42,632 nt of DNA from Gp7-AA10 sp035636095 (GTDB taxonomy: Bacteria; Acidobacteriota; Thermoanaerobaculia; Gp7-AA8): assembly GCA_035636095.1 (NCBI GenBank), contig DASPZU010000094.1, positions 1 through 42,632 on the forward strand, written 5' to 3'. The notes beneath the pieces are model-generated. The model was not told the origin of the DNA. It worked only from the letters and a program-made list of their open reading frames with translations, and ran no database searches. Each line of letters begins with the position of its first letter. Positions within the stretch are counted from its first letter, which is position 1. Below are positions 6,477-13,698 of this stretch, piece after piece. The position numbers were made by a program, and so were the translations under genes.

Positions 6477-7097
6477 GTGGCAATTCCCACCTCCGACATG
6501 CCTGGACACCGGGCGCTGCACGAGCGCGTCTACGGTGCGCTCGATACGTGCATCGAATCGCAAAGCATTGAGTTCAAGGAATCTTCGCCCTGGCCAACTC
6601 TTCAATACAAAATCATTAAGACCGCCCTCGCTATGGCCAACCTGCGGGACGGTGGCGTAATCGTTATCGGAGCGAGCGAAAGGGAAAAGCGTTGGGATCT
6701 CACCGGAATTTCGGCGGAGGACCTGGCCTCGTACGACGTAGATGACGTTATTGATGGCATACACCGATTTGCCTCGCCTGCCATCAAGACCGAGATCGTC
6801 CTCGTGCCGTACCGGAACGATCAGACATTCCTCGCAATCAACGTTCACGAATTCGATGAAACGCCAATTGTTTGCCGACGCGACGGACCATCTCAAACAA
6901 ACCTCAAGCAAGGAGTTGTTTACATCCGTCCTGCTGGTCGTGCACGTACGTCTGAGGTGAGATCCGCCGAAGAGATGCACGATCTCCTCGAACTAGCGGC
7001 CGAGAAACGAGCGCGGCGCTTTCTGGAGACGTCGCGGCGAATCGGTTTGGAAGCACCTTCACGAAAGAGCTTCGACGAAGAGCTTCAAGGTTTGTGA
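6477..7097 (+). CDS. AlbA_2/Schlafen-type putative ATP-binding protein
   Basis: This 206-residue protein carries an AlbA_2 (divergent AAA-4, Schlafen-like) domain: SIEFKESSPW with the typical E-F-K-E, then IIKTALAMANLRDGGVIVIGAS, which is the family's core glycine-rich strand-loop, and the later GVVYIRPAGRARTSEV segment. A short basic helix follows (about 175-206). The start is a GTG at 6477; an ATG 7 codons later is possible. It forms a two-gene cassette with the next gene, whose ATG follows directly on the TGA stop without any gap. AlbA_2 proteins are often regulators or parts of defence loci; the role here is inferred from fold only. Confidence 0.8.
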   Translation: MAIPTSDMPGHRALHERVYGALDTCIESQSIEFKESSPWPTLQYKIIKTALAMANLRDGGVIVIGASEREKRWDLTGISAEDLASYDVDDVIDGIHRFASPAIKTEIVLVPYRNDQTFLAINVHEFDETPIVCRRDGPSQTNLKQGVVYIRPAGRARTSEVRSAEEMHDLLELAAEKRARRFLETSRRIGLEAPSRKSFDEELQGL

Positions 7098-7832
7098 ATG
7101 GAAGCCGAGAAAGAATTGCCAGTTCCGGTCAAAGCCCACCCGCACTGGCGGGTCAACTTTCGACCAGCGGTATATGAAGAGAATCGCATCAAGACGCTGA
7201 CCGAATGTCTTGATTTGTTGCGGAAGACGCGTGTGCGGCTTCGCGGCTGGGACTTTCCTCATATTCCTCCTCGCGAAGATGAACTTGAATTTGGCGAAAG
7301 ATGGATCGCCGCATGGAGCGACTTCATGGGGCATCTGGAGTACTGGCGTTTCTACCTGAGCACACAGTTTCTGTACCTCGGAAGTGTACGAGAGGTGACC
7401 GAGACCGAGTGGTTGGCCAAACTGCGAAAGACCATGGAATGGCACGCGCACGCGAGGCACGACATCCAGTCCGTACCTGGTTTCCTCTCGATTACGAATT
7501 TCACATACAACGTCACCGAGATATTCGAGTTCGCTGCTCGCCTCTCGCAAGCAGAAATTTATGTTGACCCGGTAGCGATCAACATCCGAATTACCGGGAT
7601 CTACGGTTTCATGCTTGCTGCTGACGAGAACCGCATGTGGTCGAGCGACTACGTCACATCACAGAACGAGCTCACATATGCGGTAACGCTCGCCCCCGCT
7701 GAACTCGTTGCGACTGCTGCCGAGCAAGCGATTAGCTGTGTCGTTTGGTTTTTCGAACGTTTTGGTTGGCTCAGACCAAACATCGACGCAATCCGAACCG
7801 ACCAACAGAGGTTGCTCACACGGCAGATCTAG
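7098..7832 (+). CDS. unknown partner of the AlbA_2 protein
   Basis: I do not recognise this 244-residue protein. It is rich in tryptophan and aromatic residues, contains a helical stretch ERWIAAWSDFMGHLEYWRFY, a central beta-rich part with VDPVAINIRITGIYGFML, and a late hydrophobic helix (ISCVVWFFERFGWL) that could touch a membrane but is short for a transmembrane segment. It starts directly after the stop of the AlbA_2 gene, so both are surely translated together, and its stop lies 10 bp before attC E. The tight pairing suggests that the two proteins act in one complex or pathway. No catalytic motif is visible. Confidence 0.7.
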   Translation: MEAEKELPVPVKAHPHWRVNFRPAVYEENRIKTLTECLDLLRKTRVRLRGWDFPHIPPREDELEFGERWIAAWSDFMGHLEYWRFYLSTQFLYLGSVREVTETEWLAKLRKTMEWHAHARHDIQSVPGFLSITNFTYNVTEIFEFAARLSQAEIYVDPVAINIRITGIYGFMLAADENRMWSSDYVTSQNELTYAVTLAPAELVATAAEQAISCVVWFFERFGWLRPNIDAIRTDQQRLLTRQI

Positions 7833-7841
7833 TCCGGCGCA

Positions 7842-7976
7842 GCCCAACTCGGCTTAGCAGCCGACGGGGCTCGCTTCGTGGCCCGGCGCTTCCGCGCCTC
7901 GTGCGAGCTAACTTGCCCGATACACGTGCTAATCTCTGGGGCCGGGCCGCACAGCTGAATGCCAGGCCCGTTAGGC
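7842..7976 (+). repeat. attC recombination site E
   Basis: It is bounded by GCCCAAC (7842-7848) and GTTAGGC (7970-7976), both perfect matches to the attC boxes and largely complementary to one another. The inside shares GTGGCCCGGCGCTTCCGCGCCT with sites A and B in part. At 135 bp it is shorter than sites B to D, so the central loop has a different extension. Confidence 0.8.
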
Positions 7977-8010
7977 GCACCGGAGAACTACTGACCACGA
8001 TCAGACCGTC

Positions 8011-8793
8011 ATGGCGCTGGCGCTAGAAAGCGCAAAAGCAAAGCTTACGCGCGCTGAAGAAACGGCGGGGACACTCGTCGCGGAAGTGGATGCATTCGTC
8101 CGCGCAAATCCGAATCCGTATCGCGTTACTGGCGAACTAAGGAACGGAAACCGCGAATACGTATTCACCGCTTTCGGCGAACTCGACATCCCAATTCGGT
8201 TCAGCGTGCTCGTGGGCGAGGTCATGTATCAGTTGAGAACAGCGCTCGACCACGTGCTCGCAGCGCTCGTTGTGGCAAACGGTAATGTCCCGAGCGACAG
8301 ACATCAGTTTCCCATCTGTTCGGCGCCCGAGAAATTCGCCGAAGCGTCAAAACGTGGAGACATAGCTGGCGTGTCCACGACAGCCAGCAAGTTGATCGAG
8401 CTCTTCCAACCGTATCAAGCGGATCATCCCGCTCCGCGCCTGCTCGATCTGCTGAGAGAGTGGAACAACGCAGACAAGCACAGACTCTTGGTCGTTGTAG
8501 GTGGCGCTGCCGCAATCGGCAACGAATTGAGAATTCAGGAGGTAGACAGCAACTTTTCAATCGCAGGGCTCTCGCCGCCGCACATCAAGAGAGTTACGAA
8601 CTCTGGCGCGGACATCTTCACAATTTTTCTCGGAGAGCCGCATTCAAAGTTCGTAGCAACGGCGAAATTCCAGACACACGTGGCTGTCGAAAACGTCGGC
8701 CACGTAGAATGTGCCGGAGTGGATGAAGTGGTCACCAAGATGATCGGCTTCGTTCGGCACATCCTCAGCACATTCGAGAATCAAGCAACGTAA
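8011..8793 (+). CDS. conserved-looking cassette protein with R-x4-H and N-x-DKHR motifs
   Basis: This 260-residue protein is the single gene of its cassette, beginning 34 bp after attC E. The part I can describe is an alpha-helical core with YQLRTALDHVLAALV, FPICSAPEKF, LFQPYQADHP and LREWNNADKHRLL. These segments recur in a group of uncharacterised bacterial proteins I know only as hypothetical. RTALDH has the R-x4-H spacing of HEPN RNases, and DKHR supplies a second basic-polar set, so a HEPN-like helical bundle is possible but unproven. The last third is beta-rich (TAKFQTHVAVENVG). The start is ATG at 8011; no Shine-Dalgarno site is visible. Confidence 0.7.
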   Translation: MALALESAKAKLTRAEETAGTLVAEVDAFVRANPNPYRVTGELRNGNREYVFTAFGELDIPIRFSVLVGEVMYQLRTALDHVLAALVVANGNVPSDRHQFPICSAPEKFAEASKRGDIAGVSTTASKLIELFQPYQADHPAPRLLDLLREWNNADKHRLLVVVGGAAAIGNELRIQEVDSNFSIAGLSPPHIKRVTNSGADIFTIFLGEPHSKFVATAKFQTHVAVENVGHVECAGVDEVVTKMIGFVRHILSTFENQAT

Positions 8794-8858
8794 ACGTCGA
8801 GCCAGAAGCCGGGCGCCTGCCGCCGCGCGAACTCCCGCCGAGGTTCGGCTTGTGTTGA
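8789..8858 (+). repeat. possible short terminal attC site F
   Basis: After the stop codon of the last cassette gene a 70-bp stretch ends in GTTGAAC (8852-8858), a valid R' box, and contains AAGCCG and CGGCTT as inverted arms. The left box CGTAAAC fits RYYYAAC poorly. It may be a degenerate attC that ends the array. Confidence 0.35.
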
Positions 8859-9226
8859 ACTGCTCCGAGCCGTGAGAAAGCAAACAGAAGGGCCACTTTC
8901 ACGCTGGAAGTCGCTCAAACGGCGGTCGTCTTCGTAACCACGGTCGTTAACGGTGGCATGTCAGCGACGAAGTCCACGGTGTCCGTAGTGAATCGGAGAT
9001 GCAGATCCAACCGTCGCTCTCGCTGCTCGGCTGTCAGCAGTGAGTCGGTCCCGCTAATCAATTGTTGGAGAACGCGTCGCGAAAAAATTGGCGGGGCTAA
9101 GTTTAGCGCTGCCCGCCGCAACATCGTGTCGCACCAGGGCGCGAACCGCGTCGCGAATGTACCAAGTGCGGAATTTTTTTTTGGGCCAAGCTTACCGGCG
9201 CATTTTTCAAGCCCGTCGATCGAGCA
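8859..9226. other. intergenic stretch without supported gene
   Basis: No frame here looks like a real gene. It holds a run of nine T at 9174-9182 and marks the change from the cassette array to the molybdenum hydroxylase cluster. A leftward open frame crosses it, but its upstream part is the antisense shadow of the 2Fe-2S subunit gene, and it has no start site of its own. Confidence 0.5.
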
Positions 9227-9256
9227 TTGACACCCCTCCCGCCCCGGGAGTAAGTT
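9227..9256 (+). promoter_or_regulatory. candidate promoter of the molybdenum hydroxylase cluster with palindrome in spacer
   Basis: TTGACA at 9227-9232 is a perfect -35 box; TAAGTT at 9251-9256 is a weak -10 after 18 bp. The spacer holds the perfect palindrome CTCCCG-CCC-CGGGAG (9236-9250), a likely operator. A strong Shine-Dalgarno sequence GGAGG stands 6 bases before the first ATG at 9299. Confidence 0.45.
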
Positions 9257-9298
9257 CGCCGCCTCCATCGCGTTCCCTCCAACCCTACGGAGGTTCAC

Positions 9299-9769
9299 AT
9301 GAAGCATGCCGTCTCCCTCACCGTCAACGGCGCGAAGCACACCGCAGAAGTCGAGCCCCGCCTCCTGCTCGTTCATTTCCTCCGCGAGACGTTGGCTCTG
9401 ACCGGCACGAACGTCGGCTGTGACACCAGTCAATGCGGCGCGTGCACCGTGATCATCGACGGCCAGGCGGTCAAGTCATGCACCGTCCTCACAGTGCAGG
9501 CCGACGGCGCCAAGATCACCACCATTGAAGGACTGGCCACCGACGGCAAGCTGCATCCGATTCAGCAGGCGTTCTGGGAAAAGCACGGCCTGCAGTGCGG
9601 CTACTGCACGCCGGGCATGATCCTGACCGCCTTCGACCTGCTGCAGCGCAATCCCCGTCCGAGTGAAGCCGACGTGCGGCACGGCATCGACGGGAACCTG
9701 TGCCGCTGCACCGGCTACCAGAACATTGTGGCGGCGGTCCAGGAAGCGGCCGCGCGTCTCAAAGCCTGA
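9299..9769 (+). CDS. molybdenum hydroxylase small subunit (CoxS type, two [2Fe-2S])
   Basis: This 156-residue protein is the iron-sulfur subunit of a xanthine dehydrogenase/CO dehydrogenase-family enzyme and passes electrons from the molybdenum site to FAD. The N-terminal plant-ferredoxin-like domain has GCDTSQCGACTV and the later single cysteine (KSCTV). The C-terminal helical domain has CGYCTPGM and the CRCTGY motif, giving the second cluster. The length is normal for the family. GGAGG lies 6 bases before the ATG. It is the first gene of a small-large-medium subunit order, with the large subunit starting 11 bp after its stop. Confidence 0.93.
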   Translation: MKHAVSLTVNGAKHTAEVEPRLLLVHFLRETLALTGTNVGCDTSQCGACTVIIDGQAVKSCTVLTVQADGAKITTIEGLATDGKLHPIQQAFWEKHGLQCGYCTPGMILTAFDLLQRNPRPSEADVRHGIDGNLCRCTGYQNIVAAVQEAAARLKA

Positions 9770-9780
9770 GAGGTCATCCG

Positions 9781-12135
9781 ATGGCATCGCGAATTTTTGG
9801 ATCGGGCATCAAGCGCCGCGAAGATCCGCGGCTCCTCACCGGGCAGGCCCGCTACACCGACGACTTCGTCCTGCCCAACATGGTCCACATGGCGGTGGTT
9901 CGCTCGCCGTACGCGCACGCAAAGATCAAGAGTATTGATACGAAAAAAGCGGCATCGATGCCGGGCGTGGTCGGCGTGTTCACCGGCAAGCAGATGAAAG
10001 AAGCCGGCTTCGGACCGATTCCATGTGCCTGGGTCGTTCCAGGCTCCGATACCAAGACGCCGCCTTATCCTCCGATCGCAATCGATACCGTTCGCTACGT
10101 CGGCAATGCGGTGGCCATCGTCGTGGCCATGGATCGCTACCAGGCTCGCGATGCCGTTGATGCCGTCGACGTCGACTACCAGGCACTTCCGGTGACAGTG
10201 GATGCCTTCAAAGCGACCCAAAAGGGTGCGCCACAACTGCACTCCGACGTTCCCAACAACGTCTGCTTCCACTGGCACGTCACCGGCGGCGATGTCGAAT
10301 CGGCATTCAAGAGCGCCGACGTGGTGGTGAAAGACAAGATCATCAATCAGCGGCTGATCCCCAACGCCATGGAGCCGCGAGCCTCGCTCGCGCAATACGG
10401 CTCCGCCTCAGGCGAAGTGACGCTGTGGACCACGACGCAGAATCCACACATCGTCCGCTTCCTCCTTTCGCTCGACACCGGCATTCCTGAGCACAAGATT
10501 CGCGTGATTGCTCCGGAGGTGGGGGGAGGATTCGGAAGCAAGATTCCACACTATCCGGAAGAGTCGATGGTCATCTTCGCCTCCAAAGCTCTCAATCGGC
10601 CGGTGAAGTGGACGGAGAGCCGCAGCGAAAATTACCGCGCCACCATCCACGGCCGCGATCACATCCAGGAAGTGGAGATCGCTGCCAGGAAAGACGGCAC
10701 CATCGTCGGGCTGCGCGGAAAAGTGTGGGCCAACCTCGGCGCGTATCTATCGACGGCATCGACCGGCATTCCGACCATCCTTCACGGTCTGATGCTGTCC
10801 GGCGCCTACAAGATCCCCAACATCCACGAGGATGTCTACGGCGTCTTTACCAACACGACTCCGGTCGACGCCTATCGTGGAGCGGGGAGGCCGGAAGCGA
10901 CCTTCATCGTCGAGCGGCTGGTCGATCTGCTCGCGCGCAAGCTGAAGATGGATCCGGCCGAGCTGCGCCGCAAAAATCTCATCCCGCCCTTCAAGGACGG
11001 ATACACCGTCGCCACCGGGCTGGCCTACGACACCGGAAACTACGAAGCGGCGCTCGACAAGGCCCTCGAGATGGCGGACTACAAGGGCCTGCGCAAGCAA
11101 CAGTCCGACATGCGAGCCAGGGGTCAATACCTCGGCATCGGGCTGTGCACCTACGCCGAAATCTGCGGGCTCGGTCCATCGCAGGTGGCAGGGGCAGTCG
11201 GATTCGGAGGCGGATTGTGGGAGAGCGCCATCGTGCGCTTCTATCCCAGCGGCAAGGTCAACGTCTTCGTCGGCGTTTCGCCGCACGGTCAGGGGGAGGA
11301 GACGACCTTTGCGCAGATTGTCGCCAGCGAGCTGGGTGTCTCGGTCGATGATGTGGAGGTGCTGCACGGCGATACCGATCAGACGCCGATGGGATGGGGA
11401 ACCTACGGCAGCCGCACCACTGCCGTCGGCAGCGGCGCGCTGATGGGCGCGATCAAGAAAATCAAGGACAAAGCAAAAATCGTCACCGCGCATCTGCTGG
11501 AAGCCTCGCCCGATGACATCGACTACGCCGACGGAAAATTCTTCGTCAAGGGCTCACCCGACAAGTTCAAGACCATCCAGGACGTCGCGCTGATGGCCAA
11601 CGTCGCGTGGAATTACCCGAAGGGACTCGAGCCGGGACTGGAAGCCTCGGCATTCTTCGATCCGCCCAACTTCGTCTATCCCTTCGGCGCACACATTGCG
11701 GTGGTGCAGGTTGACGCCGAGACCGGCGAGGTGACGCTCGAGCGCTACATCGCAGTCGACGATTGCGGGAAAGTGATCAACCCGATGATCGTGGAGGGGC
11801 AGGTGCACGGCGGGATCGCCCAGGGCGTCGGGCAGGCGCTTTGGGAGGGAGCTGTCTACGATGAGGACGGTCAGTTGCTGACCGGGTCGATGATGGACTA
11901 TGCCGTTCCAAAGGCAGCCTACTTCCCGAAGTTCGAGCTGGCCATGACCGAGACTCCCACCAGCGTCAATCCGCTGGGCGTGAAGGGCATCGGCGAAACC
12001 GGCACGATCGCATCGGCTGCGGCGGTCTACAACGCCGTCGCCGATGCCCTGGCGTCGTTAGGCGTCGAGCGGATCAACATGCCGCTCACTCCGGAGCGAG
12101 TCTGGCGCGCCATCCGCGACCAGAGGAGGGCCTGA
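9781..12135 (+). CDS. molybdenum hydroxylase large subunit (form II CoxL-like)
   Basis: This 784-residue protein is the molybdopterin-binding catalytic subunit. The loop that separates true aerobic CO dehydrogenase (AYxCSFR) from other members reads AYRGAGR here (residues about 363-369), the form II signature; so the substrate is probably not CO but an aldehyde, purine or aromatic N-heterocycle. EVGGGFGSK and the C-terminal KGIGETGT with the catalytic glutamate are intact. I use the ATG at 9781 (MASRIFGSG); a longer frame from 9700 would overlap the previous gene. The stop lies 2 bp before the medium subunit gene. Confidence 0.92.
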   Translation: MASRIFGSGIKRREDPRLLTGQARYTDDFVLPNMVHMAVVRSPYAHAKIKSIDTKKAASMPGVVGVFTGKQMKEAGFGPIPCAWVVPGSDTKTPPYPPIAIDTVRYVGNAVAIVVAMDRYQARDAVDAVDVDYQALPVTVDAFKATQKGAPQLHSDVPNNVCFHWHVTGGDVESAFKSADVVVKDKIINQRLIPNAMEPRASLAQYGSASGEVTLWTTTQNPHIVRFLLSLDTGIPEHKIRVIAPEVGGGFGSKIPHYPEESMVIFASKALNRPVKWTESRSENYRATIHGRDHIQEVEIAARKDGTIVGLRGKVWANLGAYLSTASTGIPTILHGLMLSGAYKIPNIHEDVYGVFTNTTPVDAYRGAGRPEATFIVERLVDLLARKLKMDPAELRRKNLIPPFKDGYTVATGLAYDTGNYEAALDKALEMADYKGLRKQQSDMRARGQYLGIGLCTYAEICGLGPSQVAGAVGFGGGLWESAIVRFYPSGKVNVFVGVSPHGQGEETTFAQIVASELGVSVDDVEVLHGDTDQTPMGWGTYGSRTTAVGSGALMGAIKKIKDKAKIVTAHLLEASPDDIDYADGKFFVKGSPDKFKTIQDVALMANVAWNYPKGLEPGLEASAFFDPPNFVYPFGAHIAVVQVDAETGEVTLERYIAVDDCGKVINPMIVEGQVHGGIAQGVGQALWEGAVYDEDGQLLTGSMMDYAVPKAAYFPKFELAMTETPTSVNPLGVKGIGETGTIASAAAVYNAVADALASLGVERINMPLTPERVWRAIRDQRRA

Positions 12136-12137
12136 TC

Positions 12138-12995
12138 ATGTTTCCGGCACCATTCGAATATCACCGACCGAAGAACGTCAACGAAGCGCTGAAGCTGCTG
12201 CGCACCGTCAAGGGCGCCCGACTTCTCGCCGGCGGGCACAGTCTCCTTCCCGCCATGAAGCTTCGCCTTGCAGCGCCGGCGGCGCTGGTCGACATCGCGC
12301 GCATCAAGGAACTGAGCGGAATCAAGTCCGTGAAAGGCGGCCTGCAGATCGGGGCCATGACCACGCACGCCGCGATCGCGACGTCGGGCCTCGTCCGCAA
12401 GAGCTGCCCCGTTCTGGCCGAGACCGCCGGAAACATCGGCGACCTGCAGGTGAGAAATCGGGGAACAATCGGAGGCTCGATTGCGCACGCCGATCCGGCC
12501 GCGGACTATCCCACTCTGATGCTTCTCCTCGGCGCAACGTTCAGCGTGACCGGTCCGAAGAAGAAGCGTGAAATCGATGCCGAGGACTTTTTCGTCGATC
12601 TGTTCACAACGGCGCTCAAGCCGGGCGAGATTCTGACCTCGGTCTTTGTGCCGGCCGCATCATCCGCCGTCTACCTCAAGCATCGCCATCCTGCCTCGAG
12701 CTTCGCCGTCGTCGGTGTTGCCGCGCTGGTGGCAGTGAAGAACGGCAAGTGCGACCGCGTGGCCGTTGCCGTCGGCGGCGCGACGGCGGTTCCCGTTCGC
12801 GCAGACGCGGCAGAGAAAGCGCTCACCGGCAAGGAGCCGAATAGTTCCAACATCGAGCGCGCCGCCGCGGCGGTCGGGCAGGCGATCGAGAACCCTCTGA
12901 GCGATTCGTACGCCTCCGGCGAGTTTCGAACGCATCTGGCGACCGTCATGGCCAAACGCGCCTTGACACAGGCGGCGGCGAAGGCGTCGTCGTGA
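12138..12995 (+). CDS. molybdenum hydroxylase medium subunit (FAD-binding, CoxM type)
   Basis: This 285-residue protein binds FAD and links the iron-sulfur subunit to the electron acceptor. The two FAD motifs are clear: AGGHSLLPAMK near residues 32-42 and TIGGSIAHADPAAD near 110-123. The C-terminal CO-dehydrogenase flavoprotein domain follows (about 175-280). The length is normal. It follows the large subunit with a 2-bp gap. Its stop is also the edge of a palindromic repeat block and the sequence CGTCGTGAGACCCC around it reappears at 13148, which suggests that the repeat array arose next to this gene end. Confidence 0.93.
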   Translation: MFPAPFEYHRPKNVNEALKLLRTVKGARLLAGGHSLLPAMKLRLAAPAALVDIARIKELSGIKSVKGGLQIGAMTTHAAIATSGLVRKSCPVLAETAGNIGDLQVRNRGTIGGSIAHADPAADYPTLMLLLGATFSVTGPKKKREIDAEDFFVDLFTTALKPGEILTSVFVPAASSAVYLKHRHPASSFAVVGVAALVAVKNGKCDRVAVAVGGATAVPVRADAAEKALTGKEPNSSNIERAAAAVGQAIENPLSDSYASGEFRTHLATVMAKRALTQAAAKASS

Positions 12996-13190
12996 GACCC
13001 CTCGCCCCGCGAAGCGGGGAGAGGGTGGCCGAAGGCCGGGTGAGGGGCTGTGTATTTTTGTGAGGAGCCCCTCATCCGCCCCTTCGCTACGCTCAGGGGC
13101 ACCTTCTCCCCGCTGGCGCGGGGCGAAGGATCTCGAGCAACTGAACGTCGTGAGACCCCTCGCCCCGCGGAGCGGGGCCGGGTGAGGGGC
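12996..13190. repeat. GC-rich palindromic repeat block 1
   Basis: The block is built of the units seen elsewhere in the window: CCCTCGCCCCGCGAAGCGGGG, GAGGGTGGCCGAAGGCCGGG and their inverted forms. Each contains small hairpins such as CCCCGC-loop-GCGGGG. The stretch CGTCGTGAGACCCCTCGCC occurs at both 12987 and 13148. Blocks of this kind are widespread in intergenic DNA of many high-GC bacteria. Confidence 0.8.
13152..13177. repeat. left arm of a perfect 26-bp inverted repeat flanking the DUF559 gene
   Basis: The 26 bases from GAGACCCCTC to GGAGCGGGG are the exact reverse complement of 13643-13668 on the other side of the DUF559 gene. The arms stand about 465 bp apart and enclose the complete gene with 63 bp in front and about 40 bp behind. 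Confidence 0.85.
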
Positions 13191-13240
13191 CGGTTCTTCA
13201 AATCGTAGACTCGAATCGCCGAACCGATATCCTCGGCTGG

Positions 13241-13603
13241 ATGCGAGTGACGAGGAATTTGCGCGGCAATGCAAAGTCGATGCGGCATTGGCCGACGCGC
13301 AGCGAAGGTCGATTGTGGACCTGGCTACGTAATCGTGAGTTTCACGGCGTCAAGTTTCGACGCCAAGTTCCAATCGGCCGATACATCGTGGACTTCTATT
13401 GTCCGGAACTAAAGTTGGCGATCGAGATAGACGGGCGGCAGCATGACGCCGTGTGGATGTCGGAACACGAGAGTGAGAGGACGGTCGAAATCGAAAGGCA
13501 TGGAATCGAGATCGTTCGAATCGAGAACGAGTTGCTCATTCGCGATCCACGCACAGTTGAGGACATCCTCGAGCTGGCGATTTCGCGACGGCGCAAGAGG
13601 TAG
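13241..13603 (+). CDS. DUF559 (Vsr-like) endonuclease domain protein
   Basis: This 120-residue protein matches the DUF559 family, small single-domain proteins with a restriction-endonuclease (Vsr-like) fold. Visible motifs are TRSEGRLWTWLRNREFHGVK, FRRQVPIGRYIVDFYCP and LAIEIDGRQH, giving the E-D-ExD-QH set of possible metal and catalytic residues. The C-terminal IVRIENELLIRDP replaces the usual VIRFWNNDVL. It sits between the medium subunit gene and coxD, where no nuclease belongs, and is enclosed by perfect inverted copies of a GC-rich repeat. This looks like cargo or driver of a small mobile unit. Target and natural role of the family are not established. Confidence 0.85.
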   Translation: MRVTRNLRGNAKSMRHWPTRSEGRLWTWLRNREFHGVKFRRQVPIGRYIVDFYCPELKLAIEIDGRQHDAVWMSEHESERTVEIERHGIEIVRIENELLIRDPRTVEDILELAISRRRKR

Positions 13604-13605
13604 TT

Positions 13606-13668
13606 GCCCCTCACCCGGTCCCGCTCCGCGGGACCACCCTCTCCCCGCTCCGCGGGGCGAGGGGTCTC
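13606..13668. repeat. GC-rich palindromic repeat block 2, right arm of the inverted repeat
   Basis: The block begins two bases after the DUF559 stop with CCCCTCACCCGG and ends with the 26-bp arm at 13643-13668 that mirrors 13152-13177. It contains two hairpins (CCCGCTCCGCGGG and CCCCGCTCCGCGGGG). It lies 30 bp before coxD. Confidence 0.8.
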
Positions 13669-13698
13669 GAGTGGCATTGAGTGGTCTAATTCGCTCGT

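Noticed and set aside
9174..9182. Run of nine T as a rho-independent terminator of the cassette array
   Set aside because: The only GC-rich hairpin nearby lies about 20 bases before the run, and no stem ends at it.
8915..9433. Leftward frame of 172 codons across the cox upstream region
   Set aside because: Half of it is the antisense of the 2Fe-2S subunit gene and covers its promoter; no ribosome-binding site or recognisable domain. A short real gene in 8915-9170 cannot be fully excluded.
9781..12135. True aerobic CO dehydrogenase
   Set aside because: The active-site loop reads AYRGAGR, the form II type, not AYxCSFR of CO-oxidising form I enzymes.
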